From: CAIWTU01 sp963815135
GTDB taxonomy: Bacteria > Desulfobacterota > Desulfuromonadia > Geobacterales > Geobacteraceae
Assembly: GCA_963815135.1 (NCBI GenBank)
Contig: CAWFFO010000009.1
Coordinates: 62,001-126,000 of the forward strand
DNA length: 64,000 nt
Reading direction: 5' to 3'
Positions within the stretch are counted from its first letter, which is position 1. The number at the start of each line of letters is the position of its first letter. Made by a program: the position numbers and the translations under genes. Below, one piece after another: positions 8,941 to 17,630 of this stretch. The notes under the pieces are model-generated. The model was not told where the DNA came from. It worked only from the letters and a program-made list of their open reading frames with translations, and searched no databases.

Positions 8941-9513
8941 GTGTTGAAGAATATCAACTTTGCCCTCTTTCTCATTATGCTTCTGATGTTTCTTGTTTCC
9001 CCGGTCCATGGGCAAAACAGAGCGTCCGACACATTTGAACCAACCGTACCTTCATCCGGCAGTAGGTATTATATCGAAATAAGCATCAGCCACAACACCC
9101 TCGTACTATACGAGAAAACCGCCTCCGGCAAATTGCTCCCTTTGAAGGAGTATCCGGTAGGGACTGCGGTTCGGGGGCTTGATATCTATCCCACCGGCCG
9201 CGGTAAGGTAACCGGCATTTATTTTGATCCGTGGTGGTATCCGACTCCCTATTCACGCAGAATCTTCAGGGATCGGGGTATCGATCTTCCCAGCGCTGTT
9301 CCGCCCGGTCATCCCCTTAATTACATGGGAAAATTCAAGATCACGCTTTCCCACAGGACAAGGAAGGGCGCAATATATCGAATTCATGGCGCCAATAACC
9401 CGAAACGGGTCGGCAAACGGGTAACGGGTGGCTGTTTCGCCATGTTCAATGAACAGGGGCTCGATCTGGCGCGAATCATCACGGTTGGAACAGAAGTGAA
9501 TATACTTCCCTGA
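8941..9513 (+). CDS. L,D-transpeptidase (YkuD domain), secreted
   Basis: A 190-residue periplasmic enzyme that probably cross-links peptidoglycan or attaches proteins to it. A hydrophobic signal sequence spans residues 5-22. The YkuD domain ends with the catalytic signature IHGANNP..TGGCFAM: the HG pair near the start of the active site and the nucleophilic Cys in the S/T-x-G-C motif. The open frame continues upstream to a TTG at 8896, but GTG 8941 follows AGGAGTTGCCT and leaves a clean signal peptide, so I place the start there. It is a single-gene unit. Confidence 0.9.
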   Translation: MLKNINFALFLIMLLMFLVSPVHGQNRASDTFEPTVPSSGSRYYIEISISHNTLVLYEKTASGKLLPLKEYPVGTAVRGLDIYPTGRGKVTGIYFDPWWYPTPYSRRIFRDRGIDLPSAVPPGHPLNYMGKFKITLSHRTRKGAIYRIHGANNPKRVGKRVTGGCFAMFNEQGLDLARIITVGTEVNILP

Positions 9514-9678
9514 GCAACTTTCCACCATAAAATCCATCTTTCATTTAACTGAGCCATTCTGAGAGTACGATTATTTTTTCATTTTAAGCGTTGCTTCAGT
9601 GACGAAATCTGCAATTCAAACCTGCTAATTCATGATATTGCCTAGATCGTGTCAGGAAAATTCTTACATGATTGTTAC

Positions 9679-9705
9679 TAAAGTTATACAAAGAGATGCC
9701 GAAGA
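9679..9705 (+). promoter_or_regulatory. Sigma-28 (FliA)-like promoter for the chemoreceptor gene
   Basis: TAAAGTTA at 9679-9686, an 11-bp spacer, and GCCGAAGA at 9698-9705 match the FliA consensus TAAAGTTT-N11-GCCGATAA at 13 of 16 positions. It stands about 80 bp before the chemoreceptor start codon, a gene class often under flagellar sigma control. Confidence 0.7.
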
Positions 9706-9783
9706 GTCCATAGTGTATTGATAACGTTTTTGATGCTGATATTTTGTCATGTCAAAAGAGACAGAATAGGGCAAGGAGGGCAG

Positions 9784-11370
9784 ATGTTTACCAATAAACT
9801 CACCGGCAAAGTTCTAGTTATCCTGGCAGTAACGCTTACCTGCGGTTTTGCATCCCTGGGGGTGATCGCCATCTGGCTGCAATCGGATTCGACCATGAAG
9901 CTGGAGCTGAAAAACGCTCGCGACATCGCTTCTCTCATCATTGGAGATATCGATGAATATATGATGAAAGGCGACAACAAGGAAGTAACCAGATATATAA
10001 ATAAGGTAAGAGAAAACCCTTTCATTGTTAATCTGAAAGTCTTTGACGCAAAAGGGAATGAAAGCGGAGTTGGAACCGATGCAACGGCGAACGCAGATAT
10101 CCTGGAGGCGTTGCGTATTGGCGGAAATGTGGAGACTAAGAGCCTGGAGAACGGGAAACATTTATTGAGCATAGCCGTTCCGCTGAAAAATGATGCAGGA
10201 TGCCAGTCATGTCATGAAGCAGGTGCGAAATACCTGGGCGGCATTCTCCTGACCACAACCATTCAGGATGGTTACGAAAGTATATTGAAGCTGGGCGTTC
10301 TGCTCTCTATCGTCGGGATATGTTTCTTTTTGATCCTGCTTGGCAGTATCTATCTCTTTTTCAGGAAAGCGATCATCCGGCATATTCTGAGAATAGCGCA
10401 GACTGTCAATGAACTTGCTGCCGATGGTGGAGATCTTGACAGGACGATTCCTGTTACTTCCAATGATGAAATTGGCGGTCTGGCCTCAGGAATCAACAGA
10501 CTGATAGGCAAGCTCCACGATATCGTAGCGAGCATATCCAGAAACGCAGAGGGGCTTTCAAGCGCCGCGACCCAACTGTCAGGAAGTTCAGAATCTATGG
10601 CTGCCGGGATACAGCAGACTGTTGACCAGACAAGTGCAGTCGCCACCGCCAGCGAGGAAATGGCGGCCACCTCGTCCGAGATTGCCAGAAACTGCACGGT
10701 GGCGGCTGACGGTTCCAGGCAGGCGAGCGAGCTGGCTGCTTCGGGCTCTGACATTGTGGCCGGGACGGTTGAAGTTATGAACAGGGTCTCCAGTCGTGTA
10801 AGGGAATCGGCACAGACCATTGAGAGTCTGGGAAGCAGGTCCGATGAAATAGGCGAGATCATCGGAACTATCGAGGATATAGCCGACCAGACAAACCTGC
10901 TTGCCCTCAATGCGGCCATAGAAGCGGCACGAGCTGGAGAGCAGGGCCGCGGATTCGCCGTGGTGGCCGATGAGGTCAGGGCTCTGGCTGAACGCACTAC
11001 AAAAGCAACCCGCGAGATCAGTGAAATGATCAAGGCGATCCAGAGAGAGACCAGGACCGCTGTCGTCGCAATGGAACAGGGGGTGAAAGACGTTGAAGAA
11101 GGCACCTCTGAGGCCTGCAGATCCGGGAAAGCCCTGCAGGGGATACTCGAACAGATCAATTCCGTGGCGATGCAGGTGAACCAGATAGCTACCGCGGCAG
11201 AACAGCAGACCGCAACAACCAGCGAAATCAGCGGCAATATCCAGCAAATAACCGAGGTGGTGAACGAAACCGCCACGGGAACGCGTGAAACCGCGGCGGC
11301 GGCGGGTCAGCTGGCAATCCTTGCCGATGACCTGAACAGGCTGGTCGGGCAGTTCAGGATGACGGCTTAG
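9784..11370 (+). CDS. Methyl-accepting chemotaxis protein with periplasmic c-type haem motif
   Basis: A 528-residue chemoreceptor: TM1 at residues 9-32, a periplasmic sensor of about 130 residues, TM2 at 167-193, a HAMP domain, then a signalling domain whose tip contains the conserved hairpin (DQTNLLALNAAIEAARAGE). The sensor carries a haem c attachment motif, Cys140-Gln-Ser-Cys143-His144, just before TM2. Geobacter sulfurreducens has characterised chemoreceptors with haem c sensor domains, so this is probably a redox or ligand sensor of that group. No C-terminal CheR-binding pentapeptide is present. The frame extends to 9718, but ATG 9784 has AAGGAGGGC at good spacing. A sigma-28-like promoter lies upstream. 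Confidence 0.95.
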   Translation: MFTNKLTGKVLVILAVTLTCGFASLGVIAIWLQSDSTMKLELKNARDIASLIIGDIDEYMMKGDNKEVTRYINKVRENPFIVNLKVFDAKGNESGVGTDATANADILEALRIGGNVETKSLENGKHLLSIAVPLKNDAGCQSCHEAGAKYLGGILLTTTIQDGYESILKLGVLLSIVGICFFLILLGSIYLFFRKAIIRHILRIAQTVNELAADGGDLDRTIPVTSNDEIGGLASGINRLIGKLHDIVASISRNAEGLSSAATQLSGSSESMAAGIQQTVDQTSAVATASEEMAATSSEIARNCTVAADGSRQASELAASGSDIVAGTVEVMNRVSSRVRESAQTIESLGSRSDEIGEIIGTIEDIADQTNLLALNAAIEAARAGEQGRGFAVVADEVRALAERTTKATREISEMIKAIQRETRTAVVAMEQGVKDVEEGTSEACRSGKALQGILEQINSVAMQVNQIATAAEQQTATTSEISGNIQQITEVVNETATGTRETAAAAGQLAILADDLNRLVGQFRMTA

Positions 11371-11638
11371 TTATCTGCCGGTTTGTATGAAAGCTATGCT
11401 CTTTGCTCCGGTAGGGTCCCATTCCCGCTCAGTCTGAAAATTTCCAGGGTGTTCCGGATGTGCTCAAGTCAAACCAGCTTCTTTTGGAAGCTCTGACTAT
11501 CTGTTCCACAGTAACTGTGGATATGGGTGTTGACAAAGCCGGGGATTGTTGAAAAACATGGGTGAAACAACCGGGTTTGTTGCTGTTTGCACAAAAATCG
11601 GGCAGCCTCATGTGGCTACAGGGGCAGTGAAAAAAGGA

Positions 11639-11668
11639 TTGCGGCCGGAACAACAATAATGTTATACA
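11639..11668 (+). promoter_or_regulatory. Putative sigma-70 promoter upstream of the ABC-F gene
   Basis: TTGCGG at 11639-11644 and TTATAC at 11662-11667 are separated by 17 bp. Transcription would begin near 11674, only some 16 bases before a terminator hairpin that itself precedes the ABC-F start codon. Confidence 0.5.
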
Positions 11669-11689
11669 TTTATATATGAACAGTACCTG

Positions 11690-11725
11690 AACCACAGGGC
11701 TTGGCCCTGTGGTTTTTTATTTTTG
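11690..11725 (+). terminator. Intrinsic terminator or attenuator just upstream of the ABC-F start
   Basis: The 11-bp perfect stem (ACCACAGGGC / GCCCTGTGGT plus one flanking A-T pair) has a TTG loop and is followed by TTTTTTATTTTT. It ends about 25 bp before the ABC-F start codon. No gene ends nearby upstream on this strand: the chemoreceptor stops 320 bp away. It may therefore act as an attenuator for the downstream gene. Confidence 0.8.
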
Positions 11726-11748
11726 AAGTCAAGAAGGAGCTGCAAGAT

Positions 11749-13386
11749 ATGATCAGCGTTTCAAATGTATCCCTTTCCTACGGCAAAAGGGTTTTATTCA
11801 AAGATGTGAACATGAAGTTTACCCCGGGCAACTGTTACGGTCTGATTGGAGCCAACGGCGCCGGAAAATCGACTTTCCTGAAAATTCTTTCAGGTGACAT
11901 CCAGCCGGACCATGGTGAGATATCCGTCGGCAGCAGGGAAAGAATCGCCGTGTTGCGCCAGGACCAGTTCGTTTTTGATGAAGAGACGGTCTTCAATACC
12001 GTCATCATGGGTCACGAACGTTTGCACAGTATCATGGTCGAACGCGAGGCTATTTACTCCAAGACGGAATTCAGTGAGGAGGACGGAATACGTTCCGCTG
12101 AACTTGAGGCTGAATTCGCGGAGATGAACGGCTACGAGGCCGAATCCGAGGCGGCAGTGCTTCTGAACGGGCTGGGTATTCCGGAAGTACTCCGTCACAG
12201 GAAAATGAAGGAACTTGAAGGTGGAGAGAAGGTGAGGGTGCTTCTCGCCCAGGCTCTGTTCGGAAACCCGGATGTGCTGCTTCTGGACGAACCTACCAAC
12301 CACCTCGATCTTAAGTCCGTATCATGGCTTGAAGATTTCCTTTACCGATTCCCCAACACGGTAATTGTTGTTTCCCATGACCGTCATTTTCTAAACCAGG
12401 TCTGCACCCATATCGCAGATATAGATTTCGGAAAGATCCAGGTTTACGTGGGCAATTACGATTTCTGGTACCAGGCGAGCCAGTTGCATTTCAGGCAGAA
12501 ACAGGAGGAAAGCCGCAAGATTACCGACAAGGCCAATGAACTCAAGGAATTTATCCAGCGCTTCAGTTCCAATGCGTCGAAAGCGAAGCAGGCCACCTCC
12601 CGGAAAAAGCTTCTGGAGAAACTCACAATAGAGGATATGCCGGTGTCTTCACGCAAGTATCCCTATGTCGTTTTCAAGCCGGAACGGCCGTGTGGAGATA
12701 TCATCCTGGAGGTAAGGGGACTCTCGAAAGCAATCGATGGTGTTCCCGTCTTTAACGACCTGACCCTGACCGTGTGCAAAGGGGACAAGATAGCTTTCGT
12801 CGGGGGAAACAGCCTGGCCAAAACGACACTTTTCCAGGTCCTGGCAGGGGAACTGGAGCCGGACAGCGGTAGTTTTCGCTGGGGCGTAACCATCACCCCG
12901 TCCTATTTTCCGAAGGATAACGGTTCTTTCTTCGTAAATGACCTGAACCTTATCGAGTGGCTTGGACAGTTTGCTCCTCCCAAGGAAGGAGAGTCATTTG
13001 CCCGTGGTTTTCTCGGGCGGATGCTCTTCTCCGGCGAGGAGGCGATGAAAAAAACCGGAGTACTATCAGGGGGAGAGAGGGTACGCTGCATGCTCTCACG
13101 GATGATGTTGTCCGGCGCAAACGCTCTCATTCTCGACGAACCGACCAATCACCTTGATCTGGAATCCATAACCGCCCTGAACAACGGACTGATCGCCTTT
13201 TCCGAGGTGGTGCTGTTCTGTTCCCACGACCACGAGTTCATTTCGACGGTTGCGAACAGGATTGTGGAGATAACCCCAGCCGGAATAATCGACAGGGTGA
13301 TGGGTTTCGACGAGTATCTGGAAAACGAGGATGTGGCAAAGCTTCGGGACGATCTTTTCAGTGACCACCGGGAGCTTTCCCTTTAG
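11749..13386 (+). CDS. ABC-F family ATPase (YbiT-like translation factor)
   Basis: A 545-residue protein with two ABC cassettes and no membrane segments, the ABC-F layout. Proteins of this group bind the ribosome E site. Cassette 1 has an intact Walker A (GANGAGKST, residues 34-42), signature LEGGEKVR and Walker B LLLDEPTNHLD. A charged linker follows at about 225-310. Cassette 2 has signature LSGGERVR and LILDEPTNHLD, but its Walker A reads GGNSLAKTT (about 352-360), with Ser and Ala where glycines are usual. The frame runs up to 11701 through the terminator; ATG 11749 with AAGGAGCTGC is the likely start. Regulation by the upstream terminator is plausible. Confidence 0.93.
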   Translation: MISVSNVSLSYGKRVLFKDVNMKFTPGNCYGLIGANGAGKSTFLKILSGDIQPDHGEISVGSRERIAVLRQDQFVFDEETVFNTVIMGHERLHSIMVEREAIYSKTEFSEEDGIRSAELEAEFAEMNGYEAESEAAVLLNGLGIPEVLRHRKMKELEGGEKVRVLLAQALFGNPDVLLLDEPTNHLDLKSVSWLEDFLYRFPNTVIVVSHDRHFLNQVCTHIADIDFGKIQVYVGNYDFWYQASQLHFRQKQEESRKITDKANELKEFIQRFSSNASKAKQATSRKKLLEKLTIEDMPVSSRKYPYVVFKPERPCGDIILEVRGLSKAIDGVPVFNDLTLTVCKGDKIAFVGGNSLAKTTLFQVLAGELEPDSGSFRWGVTITPSYFPKDNGSFFVNDLNLIEWLGQFAPPKEGESFARGFLGRMLFSGEEAMKKTGVLSGGERVRCMLSRMMLSGANALILDEPTNHLDLESITALNNGLIAFSEVVLFCSHDHEFISTVANRIVEITPAGIIDRVMGFDEYLENEDVAKLRDDLFSDHRELSL

Positions 13387-13556
13387 GGGTGAAAAATTGG
13401 AATACATGTAAATGCGGTAGTGATGTTTATGACAGTTTGCCGATTACCGGTTAAGTTCTTGACCTTTAGCTGATCCTTCGTTACTCTCCTTAGCATGTTT
13501 CCTATAATACACCGCGTCCGGAAATACGATGCCTCGAACAATGACAGGGACAGAAA

Positions 13557-14510
13557 ATGATCAGGGCTTTCCTTAAATCTGAAGACACATATAAAGCGGT
13601 AATACTGGAACCTGCGCAACTGGAAGAACTGGATCCCACCCACCTCATCTGGCTCGACCTTCTATCGCTTTCCCCTGAAGAAGGTGTCGCGGTGGAGCGG
13701 GTTCTCAGGCTGGAGCTTCCTACGCGGCAGGAATCGGAAGAGATCGAATACAGCTCGCGTTACTGGGAGGACGAGAGCGGCATATGGATCAACACTTTCT
13801 TTCTGGTCAAGGAAATGGACCGTACACTGAGCGAGACGGTTTCATTCATTCTCAAAGATAACTTCCTGACAACCGTCCGCTTTTCCGAAATGAGAATTTT
13901 TGCCGATTTCTCGAAAAAGCTGCGTCTCAATGCCCGGGCCTTCCATGACGGGGCGGATGTGCTGTCCGGCATCCTTGCCATCCGCGTCGATACCGACGCC
14001 GATCATATAGAAAATCTGGCGAAGGAGATTGTCACCATAGGTCGGAAGGATTCAAAATCATTCGACAATCCGGGTGAATTTCTCGACTACATCACCACCT
14101 ATGAGGATGTCAACATAACATTCCGCGAGAATCTGTCGGACAAGCATCGTGTCCTCTCGTCACTTCTGAAAAGCACCATGATTTCGGACAGTCAGAAAAA
14201 GGAACTGAGCATGATGATCAAGGATGTCAACTCACTCATCATCTCGGTCAACTTCAACTTCGAGCGTCTCGATTATCTCCAGGACCTGTTTCTCAACAAC
14301 CTGAGCATCGAACAGAACAAGGTTATCAAGATATTTACCGTCATGTCGGTCATATTCCTGCCGCCTACTCTTATTGCCAGTATCTACGGGATGAACTTCA
14401 GATATATTCCGGAACTCAACATGTCTTACGGCTACCCGATCGCGCTTGTCCTCATTGTGGTATCCGCGATCCTGCCGATTTATATTTTCAAGAAAAAGGG
14501 CTGGCTCTGA
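13557..14510 (+). CDS. corA: CorA-family magnesium/divalent cation channel
   Basis: A 317-residue CorA-type channel subunit. The large N-terminal cytoplasmic alpha/beta domain is followed by a long stalk helix and two C-terminal TM helices (about 255-275 and 290-312). The pore signature YGMNF lies at the end of TM1, followed by the acidic loop (PELNMSYG). The protein would form a pentamer for Mg2+, Co2+ or Ni2+ entry; specificity cannot be read. The ribosome binding site before ATG 13557 is weak (AGGGA). It stands alone, convergent with a small coiled-coil gene. Confidence 0.94.
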   Translation: MIRAFLKSEDTYKAVILEPAQLEELDPTHLIWLDLLSLSPEEGVAVERVLRLELPTRQESEEIEYSSRYWEDESGIWINTFFLVKEMDRTLSETVSFILKDNFLTTVRFSEMRIFADFSKKLRLNARAFHDGADVLSGILAIRVDTDADHIENLAKEIVTIGRKDSKSFDNPGEFLDYITTYEDVNITFRENLSDKHRVLSSLLKSTMISDSQKKELSMMIKDVNSLIISVNFNFERLDYLQDLFLNNLSIEQNKVIKIFTVMSVIFLPPTLIASIYGMNFRYIPELNMSYGYPIALVLIVVSAILPIYIFKKKGWL

Positions 14511-14555
14511 AACCAGGGCCAAATTGATTTCTGAGGGGTACCTGTTCAACAAGAG

Positions 14556-14813
14556 CTATAGTTGCTCTTCCCAGCCCTTTGCGCCAAGTTCATTCTTCAG
14601 CACCTCATTTTCCTGCCGCAGCCTGACTATTTCAGCGCTGCACGACATCAATCTGCCCCTTGTTGTATATTGAAGAGTTTCATATGCGCCGTAGATTTCC
14701 TGTACTTTCTGCTCCAACTCGCTGTTTGATTTTTTCAGCGCATCTATTTCCCTTTTAAGTTCTTTTATTTCATCCTTGTATTTCGCGTAAGCGCCAAAGT
14801 CAACGGCTTCCAT
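14556..14813 (-). CDS. Small coiled-coil protein of unknown function
   Basis: An 85-residue soluble protein that is almost entirely heptad-patterned helix (YKDEIKELKREIDALKKSNS onward, then RLRQENEVLKNELG). It has no signal peptide or Cys pair. AAGGGAG lies about 11 bases before ATG 14813. I do not recognise a family; it may dimerise. The amphipathic pattern and the ribosome binding site support a real gene. Confidence 0.65.
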   Translation of the reverse strand: MEAVDFGAYAKYKDEIKELKREIDALKKSNSELEQKVQEIYGAYETLQYTTRGRLMSCSAEIVRLRQENEVLKNELGAKGWEEQL

Positions 14814-15062
14814 TCAGTTCATCACTCCCTTGCTCGGCTTCTGGAATATATGACTTTTATTATATAATAAAACTTATCGAGCATTAATTCCACAATTTAC
14901 CGGGCGAGTGACAGTGAGCCATCGGGTAAACGGGGTATTCCAGTCCGTTATGTCCCGCTACCTCCGTGAACCTGCCGTATATTCGATGTTTTTGGTATTT
15001 GAATCCATGGTTTTTCAGCCAACGATGTGCCATAATAAATAATATGGAGAGGAGGTATTTGT

Positions 15063-15290
15063 ATGAGATGCGAATATAAAGACGGCTTGAACATAGATTA
15101 TTCGGGGTCTCTCATCGTAAAAAAAGGAAATGCTATCAACGGGACCTTGATTAAAGAAGATTCCATTCCCGAACATATTAGATATGAATTGGACAGGGCA
15201 GTGCTGAATAACAGCTGCAGCGAGATGAGGGAGATTGCCGTGGCGCTTACGAGTACCGTATGTGGAACAGTATGTCTTCGTAAAAAATAG
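15063..15290 (+). CDS. Small conserved-looking hypothetical protein
   Basis: A 75-residue cytoplasmic protein with four cysteines (Cys3, then three in the C-terminal third, ending GTVCLRKK) and no signal or membrane segment. The start is well defined: AGGAGG seven bases before ATG 15063. A terminator follows directly, so this is a complete single-gene unit. Function unknown. Confidence 0.72.
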   Translation: MRCEYKDGLNIDYSGSLIVKKGNAINGTLIKEDSIPEHIRYELDRAVLNNSCSEMREIAVALTSTVCGTVCLRKK

Positions 15291-15303
15291 AATAAGATTT
15301 ACG

Positions 15304-15341
15304 ACGGCCCGAGGTTGAGGAAACCGAGGGCCGTTATTTTT
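15304..15341 (+). terminator. Intrinsic terminator after the 75-residue gene
   Basis: ACGGCCC (15304-15310) pairs with GGGCCGT (15328-15334). A 2x2 internal mismatch and four more pairs close a GAGG loop. TATTTTT follows the right arm. Confidence 0.8.
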
Positions 15342-15570
15342 GATAATGGATATGAATTCGGCGTCATTTTCAGGATTAATCTATTGGAGGTTACAAGTCA
15401 GTTTGGGGCGCGATGACCAGGCCCATGCACATACTGCGTCAAACCATACCTGCCTTGCATTCGGAACAAAATCCACCCCCGCGGTTTGCCTCCGGAGTTG
15501 ACCGTATTCAGAGAAGGCTGCAAACTTCCCGATAATGAAACAAGGATGATTTACTTAATCTCTTTTAATA

Positions 15571-15744
15571 TTATTCCTCGATCTTGACTTCCGGTATGAC
15601 TTTTTCCACCTGACCATGTGAGGGGAAAATCGTACCATACCAACTCCAGTAATAGGGTGTGAGAGACTTTATCGAATTATTGTCCTGAACCTTCGGAATT
15701 TCCCCGGTTTTGGAATTGCATTCGCTCATCTTGCTCATGTCCAT
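15571..15744 (-). CDS. 57-residue small protein of unknown function
   Basis: This short frame has a strong GGAGG six bases before ATG 15744 and ends with TAA at 15571. The product starts MDMSKMSECNSKTG, has a central aromatic block SLTPYYWSWYGTIFP, and ends with a charged tail (EKVIPEVKIEE). There is no signal peptide. The ribosome binding site and the distinctive aromatic block favour a real gene that standard length cut-offs would miss. Function unknown. Confidence 0.62.
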   Translation of the reverse strand: MDMSKMSECNSKTGEIPKVQDNNSIKSLTPYYWSWYGTIFPSHGQVEKVIPEVKIEE

Positions 15745-16063
15745 GGGAAAACCTCCTTCGTCCGGAGTATGTAAAGAGAATTATATCAGGTTGTCTCCAA
15801 TTGTATATTTATCACTGGCGACGAATACTGCCGGAAATAAGAAAGGCCTTTGGACCTCATGGAAATGAATTCGGAAAATTGCTGCAAGAAGGCAAGTCCG
15901 CCCGCCCTGACGGTGATCTTCCCGGATTCTGTGCGGATAATTTTTAAAAGTTTTTAAAAGGGACTATTGACGAGAATTGGCGCGACTTTGGCGGGTGTTA
16001 TAAAAATGAAGTTTAGCAGGTGAAGCTGAATTTTCTTCACTGAGTATAATTCGTTCTTCCATT
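15745..16063. other. Intergenic region without recognised features
   Basis: This 319-bp gap includes a tandem TTTTTAAAAG near 15940-15960. I see no gene, convincing terminator or structured RNA. Confidence 0.55.
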
Positions 16064-16597
16064 TTACTTTGTTGTGATGTTTCCTGGCGGAACAGGGGCA
16101 GTAGAAGTAGTGACGTTTTGGTACACAAACTGCCATTCACTGTATTTCTTTTTGCCTTCAAAGCTCTCCAGGCCGGCCGGAAAATCGGATTTCTTGATCG
16201 GTTCCTTATCACTGGAGCTGGCGACACCGATGATGCCTCCGGTTGTTCCTCCCTTTATCGGTACCCAATCTTCTCCTGTTATGGGGTCCTTGTAGAGCTC
16301 GCGAATGTATCGGGTCGTGCTGCTTCCGGTTGTCCTCGGGTCCTTGAGCAAATCCTTCAGATCGTTCAGGGGAAACGCAACTGCCTGGCCCGTTGAGGTC
16401 GGGGATTTCTTGTACCACATGGTTATGGCATCTTTGTACTGCATGCCCCGGAAAAGGAGTTCTTGCTCCTTTTCCCGAGCCTGTATTGTTTTCCAGCTCT
16501 GGGCCGCGGCGGAAAGCATAATACCCAAGATCACGACGGCAAACAGCGCCATGATGTAGGTAAAGCCGGCGGACGAGCGGAGAGGGTTCACCGTCAT
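16064..16597 (-). CDS. Type IV pilin/type II secretion pseudopilin-like protein
   Basis: A 177-residue protein with a pilin-type N-terminus: a short basic leader, then AGFTYIMALFAVVILGIMLS, a single hydrophobic helix. The rest is a small soluble domain with a KDPITGEDW element as in GspG-like pseudopilins. Position +5 of the mature pilin, usually Glu, is Met here (F-T-Y-I-M), which may affect assembly. ATG 16597 overlaps the ribosome binding region at the transketolase stop codon, so the two genes are translationally coupled, an unusual pairing. No other secretion gene is near. Confidence 0.8.
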   Translation of the reverse strand: MTVNPLRSSAGFTYIMALFAVVILGIMLSAAAQSWKTIQAREKEQELLFRGMQYKDAITMWYKKSPTSTGQAVAFPLNDLKDLLKDPRTTGSSTTRYIRELYKDPITGEDWVPIKGGTTGGIIGVASSSDKEPIKKSDFPAGLESFEGKKKYSEWQFVYQNVTTSTAPVPPGNITTK

Positions 16598-16600
16598 TGC

Positions 16601-17539
16601 CTATTTCCTCGTCAGTACCTCGCGGGCTGCGTCTGCCAGATCTTCAGGGGTAAGGAGGAAATATTTGAGGAGTTCCTCCGCTTTTCCCGAAGTTCCGAAC
16701 CTGTCATGCACGCCTACCCGCTTGAGCGGAGTGGGGAGCTCCTCGGACAGGAGTTCTGCAACGGCGCTGCCCAGCCCCCCAATTATGGAATGTTCTTCCG
16801 CAGTAACGATGGCGCGGGTTTCCTCTGCAGCCTTGAGGATTATTTCCCGGTCAAGGGGCTTGATGGTGCCTATATGGACAACCCTGGCCGAGATTCCCTC
16901 TTTGTTCAGCAACTCCAGGGCCTTGAGCGCCTGGCCGGTCATGAGCCCGGTGGTAACGAATGTCAAGTCGGTACCCGGTGCCACCTGGCAACCTCTTCCA
17001 ATTTCGAAAAAGTGATCTTCAGGAAAGACAGGGGGAACCTTGTTGCGTCCGAGGCGAACATAGACCGGCCCCTTGTATTCGGCAATCGCCCTGATTGCCT
17101 TCCTTGTCTCCACGGCGTCGGCAGGAACGATGACGGTCATATTGGGGATGGCTCTCATTATGGCTATGTCCTCGACCGACTGGTGGGTCCCGCCGTCTTC
17201 GCCCACCGTGATGCCGCCGTGGGTCGGGACAATCTTGACGTTTGCCTTGGGATAGGCAACCGACTGGCGGATCTGCTCCCACGCGCGCCCCGCAGCGAAT
17301 ATGGCAAAGGTCGAGACGAAGGGGATTTTACCGGCTGCTGCAAGGCCAGCCGCTGTGCCGATCATGTTGGCTTCCGCAATACCCATATTGAAAAATCGTT
17401 CCGGGAATTTCTTTGCGAAAACTGCTGTTTTTGTGGAACCGGAAAGGTCCGCATCGAGAACCACTATATCCTTGTTTTGAGCACCCAGCTCCGCCAAAGC
17501 CTCGCCGTAAGCGTCCCTGGTTGCAATCATCGTATGCAT
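16601..17539 (-). CDS. Transketolase, C-terminal subunit (Pyr and C-terminal domains)
   Basis: A 312-residue half-transketolase. It contains the pyrimidine-binding domain (NMGIAEANMIGTAAGLA, with the catalytic Glu of the GIAE motif) and the C-terminal domain. With the N-terminal subunit encoded just upstream it makes the two-subunit transketolase common in archaea and many anaerobes, acting in the non-oxidative pentose phosphate pathway. ATG 17539 follows AAGGGAT. The gap to the upstream subunit gene is about 90 bp. The pilin-like gene follows with overlap. Confidence 0.95.
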   Translation of the reverse strand: MHTMIATRDAYGEALAELGAQNKDIVVLDADLSGSTKTAVFAKKFPERFFNMGIAEANMIGTAAGLAAAGKIPFVSTFAIFAAGRAWEQIRQSVAYPKANVKIVPTHGGITVGEDGGTHQSVEDIAIMRAIPNMTVIVPADAVETRKAIRAIAEYKGPVYVRLGRNKVPPVFPEDHFFEIGRGCQVAPGTDLTFVTTGLMTGQALKALELLNKEGISARVVHIGTIKPLDREIILKAAEETRAIVTAEEHSIIGGLGSAVAELLSEELPTPLKRVGVHDRFGTSGKAEELLKYFLLTPEDLADAAREVLTRK

Positions 17540-17630
17540 CGGTATATCCCTTCGTTAAATGATATGTTCAAAGTTAAATATCAATTCAAATCCTGAAAGC
17601 CTCGGCCTTCAGACCCTGGTCTTCCAATTT

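Noticed and set aside
10350..11276. 308-codon ORF on the minus strand opposite the chemoreceptor
   Set aside because: A shadow of the GC-patterned signalling domain; low-complexity Ser/Ala/Ile sequence without a ribosome binding site.
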